A stretch of 8,921 nt of DNA, from positions 1-8,921 of the forward strand of contig CARXAY010000045.1 in the NCBI GenBank assembly GCA_949093475.1, written 5' to 3'. Position numbers and translations under genes: made by a program. The notes under the pieces were generated by a model, which was not told the DNA's origin, did not search any database, and saw only the letters and a program-made list of their open reading frames with translations. Shown here in pieces: positions 6,319-8,921 of the stretch. The first letter of the stretch is position 1. The number at the start of each line of letters is the position of its first letter. Origin of the DNA: an uncultured Oscillospiraceae bacterium (GTDB lineage: Bacteria; Bacillota; Clostridia; Oscillospirales; Oscillospiraceae).

Positions 6319-7179
6319 ATGGCCGGAACGATCCGCATTTACACCGACTCCGCCTCAGATATCACCCCGGAGGAGCTGACGGAGCATCAGGTGGGTCTGA
6401 TCCCCATGAGTTTGGTCTGCGGCGGGGACAGCTTCGTGGACGACCACAGCGTACCCATGGCAAGTCTGTGGGAGCGCATGGAAAACGGGGAGGTTTTGAC
6501 CACCTCGCAACCCTCTCTTCAAATGTTTCTGGACATCTTTGAGGACGCCCAAAGCAAAAAGGACAGCGTGGTCTATGTGACCATCTCCTCCGCCCTGTCG
6601 GGCACGTACCAGACCGCCATCGCGGCAAAAACCATGGTGTCTTACCCCAATATCCACATCGTAGACGCCCGTAAGGCCGCCGGAGCGGCGGCGGAGAAGC
6701 TGGTGGTGTTCCGGGCCTGCCAACTCCGCGACGCGGGAAAAAGCGCCGTGGAGATCGCCGAAGAGTTGACCGAATACCGTGCCAGAGTGCGTCTCTTTGC
6801 CTGCATCGACACGCTGGAATATCTGGTGCGGGGCGGGCGGCTGTCCAAGCTCGCAGGGGTGGTTGGCTCCGCCCTCAGCATCAAACCCCTCATCGCCTTT
6901 ACCGATAACGGCGAGGTGGAGGTGGTCAAGAAAGTCCCCGGCCTGAAGCGGGCCATGGCCGCCCTTTGCGACGTGATTGCCGCCCACCCCATCGACAAGC
7001 GGTTTCCCATCATTCCCATCTTCGCCAAGGAGGACGCCAACTGTCTGGAATTTTTGGGCAAGATGGCGGAGCAGCTTAAGGGTCTTGTGGTCTCCAAACC
7101 GCAGGAGATCGGGGCGACCATCGGCTGCCACATCGGCCCGGGCGGGTTCGGGCTGGTGTATACCGAGGCGGAGGCATAG
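6319..7179 (+). CDS. DegV family protein, probable fatty acid-binding subunit of fatty acid kinase
   Basis: A 286-residue DegV (FakB-type) protein. Family members hold a fatty acid in a buried tunnel and present it to the kinase FakA, which makes acyl-phosphate for phospholipid synthesis. Seen: an N-terminal IYTDSASDI (7-15), TTSQPS (61-66) and ISSALSGTYQTA (89-100), which line the carboxylate end of the pocket, RGGRLSKLAG (171-180), and IGCHIGPGGFGLVY (268-281) with the conserved His271. The usual Ser/Gly-rich DSxxxSxGxG segment reads VDARKAAGAAA here (115-125), a departure from the family. An upstream in-frame ATG at 6310 overlaps the ribosome binding site; I prefer the ATG at 6319 because AAAGGA (6305-6310) lies 8 nt before it and the family N-terminus follows directly. 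It is monocistronic, with its own promoter and a strong terminator. No fakA is visible nearby, which is usual for DegV genes. The bound lipid is unknown. Confidence 0.92.
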   Translation: MAGTIRIYTDSASDITPEELTEHQVGLIPMSLVCGGDSFVDDHSVPMASLWERMENGEVLTTSQPSLQMFLDIFEDAQSKKDSVVYVTISSALSGTYQTAIAAKTMVSYPNIHIVDARKAAGAAAEKLVVFRACQLRDAGKSAVEIAEELTEYRARVRLFACIDTLEYLVRGGRLSKLAGVVGSALSIKPLIAFTDNGEVEVVKKVPGLKRAMAALCDVIAAHPIDKRFPIIPIFAKEDANCLEFLGKMAEQLKGLVVSKPQEIGATIGCHIGPGGFGLVYTEAEA

Positions 7180-7202
7180 CCCCTCCCCGGCTTCCGAAAC
7201 AG

Positions 7203-7238
7203 AAACGCCGGACTGTTTGACACAGTCCGGCGTTTTTT
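7203..7238 (+). terminator. Rho-independent terminator of the degV-type gene
   Basis: A perfect 14-bp stem (7203-7216 with 7222-7235) with a 5-nt loop runs into six T (7233-7238). This is a textbook intrinsic terminator for the plus strand. It also ends the converging oxidoreductase gene, whose TAA (7237-7239) sits at its edge, but the minus strand has only three T after the stem. Confidence 0.93.
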
Positions 7239-8550
7239 ACGGCTCTGGGGGGCGGTGCTTCAGATCGTCGGTGGAGGGATTGTCGATCAGCGCACCGTTT
7301 TCGTCAAAGCGCGAGCCGTGGCAGGGACAGTCCCACGACCGCTCTTGGGGATTATACCGCAGGGCGCAGCCCATGTGAGGGCAGCGGGGGGCAGTGGGCC
7401 GCAGCAGATCCCAAACCGCTTCGGCGGCGTTGCCCAAGGTCGCAGACAAGGGCATGGGGCGGCTGGGATCAAAGGCCGGCGCGTACACGCTGGCCTTGCC
7501 CTGCAAAAGGTCGCAGAGGATCTCCGCTCCCGCCATCGCCGTCGTCCAGCCCCACTTATTAAAGCCGGTGGCCACAAAAAGCTCCGGGGTGCGGGGACTG
7601 TACTGCCCCACATACGCTCCGCCGTCCGGGGTCATGCAGTCCTGCGTCGCCCAGCAGGCCACCTCTCTGGCCTCCGGCCACCAGCGCTTCACCTGAGAGC
7701 GGAGCTGCTCCCAGCCGCCGCCCCGGTGTCCCGTGCGGTGTCCTCCGCCGCCCACCAAAAGCAGCTCCCCCGCCCGGCGGAAGGACAGGGCGTTGTCCTT
7801 GTCCTCCACATACATTCCGTCAAACAGCGGCGCGTCCTTGAGGGCGAGAACGTAGCTGCGGCTCTGGTATAGTTTCAGAGGATAAAGCCCATGCTTGTTG
7901 AGGATGGGAAAGTGGGTGGCGATCACGATCTTGTTGGCGCGGATGATCCCGTGGTCGGTGAGGGCCGTTCCCGGCGAAAGGCCCTGAACCTTGGTATGCT
8001 CAAAGACCCGAAGCTCCTTTGCCAAGGCCCGGAGAAATTCCAGCGGATGAAGCTGTCCCTGCCCCTCCATGGCCGCCGCCCCCGCCACTGGGAAGGGCAG
8101 CGGCGTTTTGCGGCGCAGGGAGAGGGGCGCGCCCAAAATGTCCATCGCCTCTTTTTCCCGCAGGAGCTTGTCCCGGCTGGAGCGGGAAAAAACGTAGGCC
8201 GTCTCCTCCTGAAAGCCGCACCCCAGCTGTCCGCACAGGGCGCGGTAGCGGCCCACCGCCCGGCGGTTGGCCTCCCAATACAGCTTGGTGCGCTCCAGTC
8301 CCCAGCTGTTGAGCAGCTTTTGGTACAAAAGCCCGTGCTGGGCGGTGACCTTGGCGGTGCTTTTTCCTGTCACGCCGCTGCCCACCGTCTTGGCCTCCAC
8401 CAACAGATAGTCCGCCCCCGCCCTGTCCAAAAACCACGCGCACAGCACCCCGGCGAGGCCGCCGCCGATGATGAGGATGTCGGTGCGCTTGCCGCCGCTC
8501 AGCGCCGGAAGATCCAAGTGCGGCGCGGTGCGCTGCCAGATGGAGTCCAT
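7237..8550 (-). CDS. FAD-dependent oxidoreductase with C-terminal Rieske [2Fe-2S] domain (YhfW-like)
   Basis: A 437-residue two-domain redox enzyme. The first about 360 residues are a DadA/glycine-oxidase-type FAD domain: DILIIGGGLAG (24-34) is the dinucleotide-binding loop, VEAKTVGSGVTGKSTAKVT (51-69) follows as the ribose-binding acidic residue and FAD-contact stretch, and LFVATGFNKWGWTTAMAGAEIL (324-345) is the C-terminal FAD motif. The last about 60 residues are a Rieske domain with both cluster motifs, CPHMGC (Cys390, His392) and CPCHGS (Cys408, His411); Cys395 and Cys410 sit at the positions that form the disulfide of high-potential Rieske proteins. B. subtilis YhfW has this architecture but is longer, as I recall about 509 residues. 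No signal peptide or membrane segment is seen, so it should be cytoplasmic. I chose the ATG at 8548-8550 because AGGAGG (8558-8563) lies 7 nt upstream; the frame is open to 8631 but that stretch holds the binding site. The substrate is unknown, perhaps an amine or amino acid. Confidence 0.88.
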   Translation of the reverse strand: MDSIWQRTAPHLDLPALSGGKRTDILIIGGGLAGVLCAWFLDRAGADYLLVEAKTVGSGVTGKSTAKVTAQHGLLYQKLLNSWGLERTKLYWEANRRAVGRYRALCGQLGCGFQEETAYVFSRSSRDKLLREKEAMDILGAPLSLRRKTPLPFPVAGAAAMEGQGQLHPLEFLRALAKELRVFEHTKVQGLSPGTALTDHGIIRANKIVIATHFPILNKHGLYPLKLYQSRSYVLALKDAPLFDGMYVEDKDNALSFRRAGELLLVGGGGHRTGHRGGGWEQLRSQVKRWWPEAREVACWATQDCMTPDGGAYVGQYSPRTPELFVATGFNKWGWTTAMAGAEILCDLLQGKASVYAPAFDPSRPMPLSATLGNAAEAVWDLLRPTAPRCPHMGCALRYNPQERSWDCPCHGSRFDENGALIDNPSTDDLKHRPPEP

Positions 8551-8557
8551 GGCGTCC

Positions 8558-8563
8558 CCTCCT
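8558..8563 (-). promoter_or_regulatory. Ribosome binding site fixing the oxidoreductase start
   Basis: AGGAGG on the minus strand, 7 nt before the ATG at 8550, rules out the 27-codon longer reading that begins at 8631. Confidence 0.8.
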
Positions 8564-8575
8564 TTTGTTTTTCCT

Positions 8576-8581
8576 ATTATG
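8576..8581 (-). promoter_or_regulatory. Possible -10 element of the oxidoreductase gene
   Basis: CATAAT on the minus strand lies 26 nt upstream of the ATG. No convincing -35 is found about 17 bp further upstream, so the call is weak. Confidence 0.35.
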
Positions 8582-8594
8582 CGCCGCTGATCTC

Positions 8595-8623
8595 TTGCGC
8601 ACACTGGAAAAACGCGGTATAAT
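8595..8623 (+). promoter_or_regulatory. Promoter of the phosphopantetheinyl transferase gene
   Basis: A perfect -10 TATAAT (8618-8623) is 17 bp downstream of TTGCGC (8595-8600), which keeps only the TTG of the -35 consensus. Transcription would start around 8630, just before or within the ribosome binding region, so the leader is very short. Confidence 0.6.
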
Positions 8624-8632
8624 CGGAACAAA

Positions 8633-8640
8633 AAAGGAGG
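8633..8640 (+). promoter_or_regulatory. Ribosome binding site for a GTG start
   Basis: AAAGGAGG is nearly perfect and lies 8 nt before the GTG at 8649. It identifies the start of the last gene, which has no ATG start. Confidence 0.85.
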
Positions 8641-8648
8641 GAAACGCC

Positions 8649-8921
8649 GTGGAATTTTTCCGGCTGCCGCTGCCGGAGGGGGTGGCGGTCTATGGAACTC
8701 CCGTGACCCACCGCGCCGCGCGCCATCAGGCGGCCCACCGGCTCTGCGAACAGGTAACGGGCCGCCCCCTGCGCGTCGCCGAAAGCGGCAAGCCCTATGT
8801 CCCCGGCGGCCCGGCGGTGTCCATCAGCCACTCCGGGACGCTGGCGGTGTGCGCGGTGGGGGAGGCCAACCTGGGGGTGGACATCGAGCGCCGGCGCGCC
8901 GTCTCCCCCCGGCTTCTGGCC
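8649..8921 (+). CDS. 4'-phosphopantetheinyl transferase superfamily protein (3' end outside window)
   Basis: The first 91 residues of an Sfp/HetI-type phosphopantetheinyl transferase, read directly from the sequence. Enzymes of this family move 4'-phosphopantetheine from CoA to a serine of acyl or peptidyl carrier proteins. Seen: GKPY (47-50), SISHSG (58-63) with His61 in the CoA-binding position, and LGVDIERRR (75-83) with Asp78 and Glu80, the magnesium ligands of the family. The GTG start follows a near-perfect ribosome binding site. The segment before GKPY is about 25 residues shorter than I recall in B. subtilis Sfp, so this is a compact form. The later WxxKEA motif lies beyond the right edge and cannot be checked. 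The gene is divergent from the Rieske oxidoreductase. Its carrier-protein partner cannot be told here: it may serve fatty acid synthesis or a nonribosomal peptide or polyketide system elsewhere. Confidence 0.87.
   Translation, partial: MEFFRLPLPEGVAVYGTPVTHRAARHQAAHRLCEQVTGRPLRVAESGKPYVPGGPAVSISHSGTLAVCAVGEANLGVDIERRRAVSPRLLA

Noticed and set aside
6355..7131. Minus-strand open frame antisense to the degV-type gene
   Set aside because: It is a shadow of the DegV coding sequence with no recognisable motif and no ribosome binding site.
8551..8631. 27-codon N-terminal extension of the FAD/Rieske oxidoreductase
   Set aside because: The extension contains the AGGAGG that serves the ATG at 8550, and its residues do not belong to the FAD domain.
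7891..8831. Open frames at 7891-8622 (+) and 8577-8831 (-)
   Set aside because: They are antisense shadows of the oxidoreductase and of the phosphopantetheinyl transferase, respectively, both of which show family motifs in the true frame.
1..8921. Mobile element, CRISPR array, tRNA or rRNA
   Set aside because: No transposase or integrase motif, no regularly spaced direct repeats, and no tRNA- or rRNA-like stretch was found on either strand by reading.

Overview
The window is a GC-rich piece (roughly 60% G+C by eye) of what looks like an obligately anaerobic Firmicute, most likely a butyrate-forming gut Clostridium relative of the Oscillospiraceae type (Flavonifractor/Lawsonibacter/Intestinimonas-like). 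Four things suggest this: an oxygen-sensitive class III ribonucleotide reductase, a butyryl-CoA:acetate CoA-transferase closely resembling my memory of the Roseburia/Faecalibacterium-type enzyme, a DegV-family lipid-binding protein, and strong AGGAGG-type ribosome binding sites with consensus sigma-A promoters. The taxonomic placement is an inference from gene content, not a search result.

Layout: (1) 1-1008 (+) is the C-terminal part of a eukaryotic-type hexokinase cut by the left edge, followed by a hairpin shared with the converging next gene. (2) 1088-2428 (-) is a monocistronic CoA-transferase gene (but) with its own near-consensus promoter. (3) 6105-2520 (-) is a three-gene operon, nrdD, nrdG and a short-chain dehydrogenase. 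It is read from a promoter whose spacer holds one NrdR box, with a second box 41 bp upstream, and it ends in a strong terminator that directly abuts the but promoter. A perfect GC-rich palindrome separates nrdD from nrdG. (4) 6319-7179 (+) is a degV/fakB-type gene divergent from nrdD, with its own promoter and strong terminator. (5) 7237-8550 (-) is a FAD-dependent oxidoreductase fused to a C-terminal Rieske [2Fe-2S] domain, convergent with degV. (6) 8649-8921 (+) is the start of a GTG-initiated 4'-phosphopantetheinyl transferase, cut by the right edge and divergent from the oxidoreductase.

The genes cover sugar phosphorylation at the entry to glycolysis, the acetate-consuming last step of butyrate formation, anaerobic dNTP synthesis under NrdR control, fatty acid binding for phospholipid synthesis, a redox enzyme and carrier-protein activation. 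The region reads as ordinary core metabolism rather than a mobile or defence island. No tRNA, rRNA, CRISPR array, transposase or phage gene is visible. No intergenic gap exceeds 300 bp. The most interesting parts are the regulatory layout upstream of nrdD, the nrdD-nrdG palindrome, and the dehydrogenase carried in the NrdR-controlled operon.
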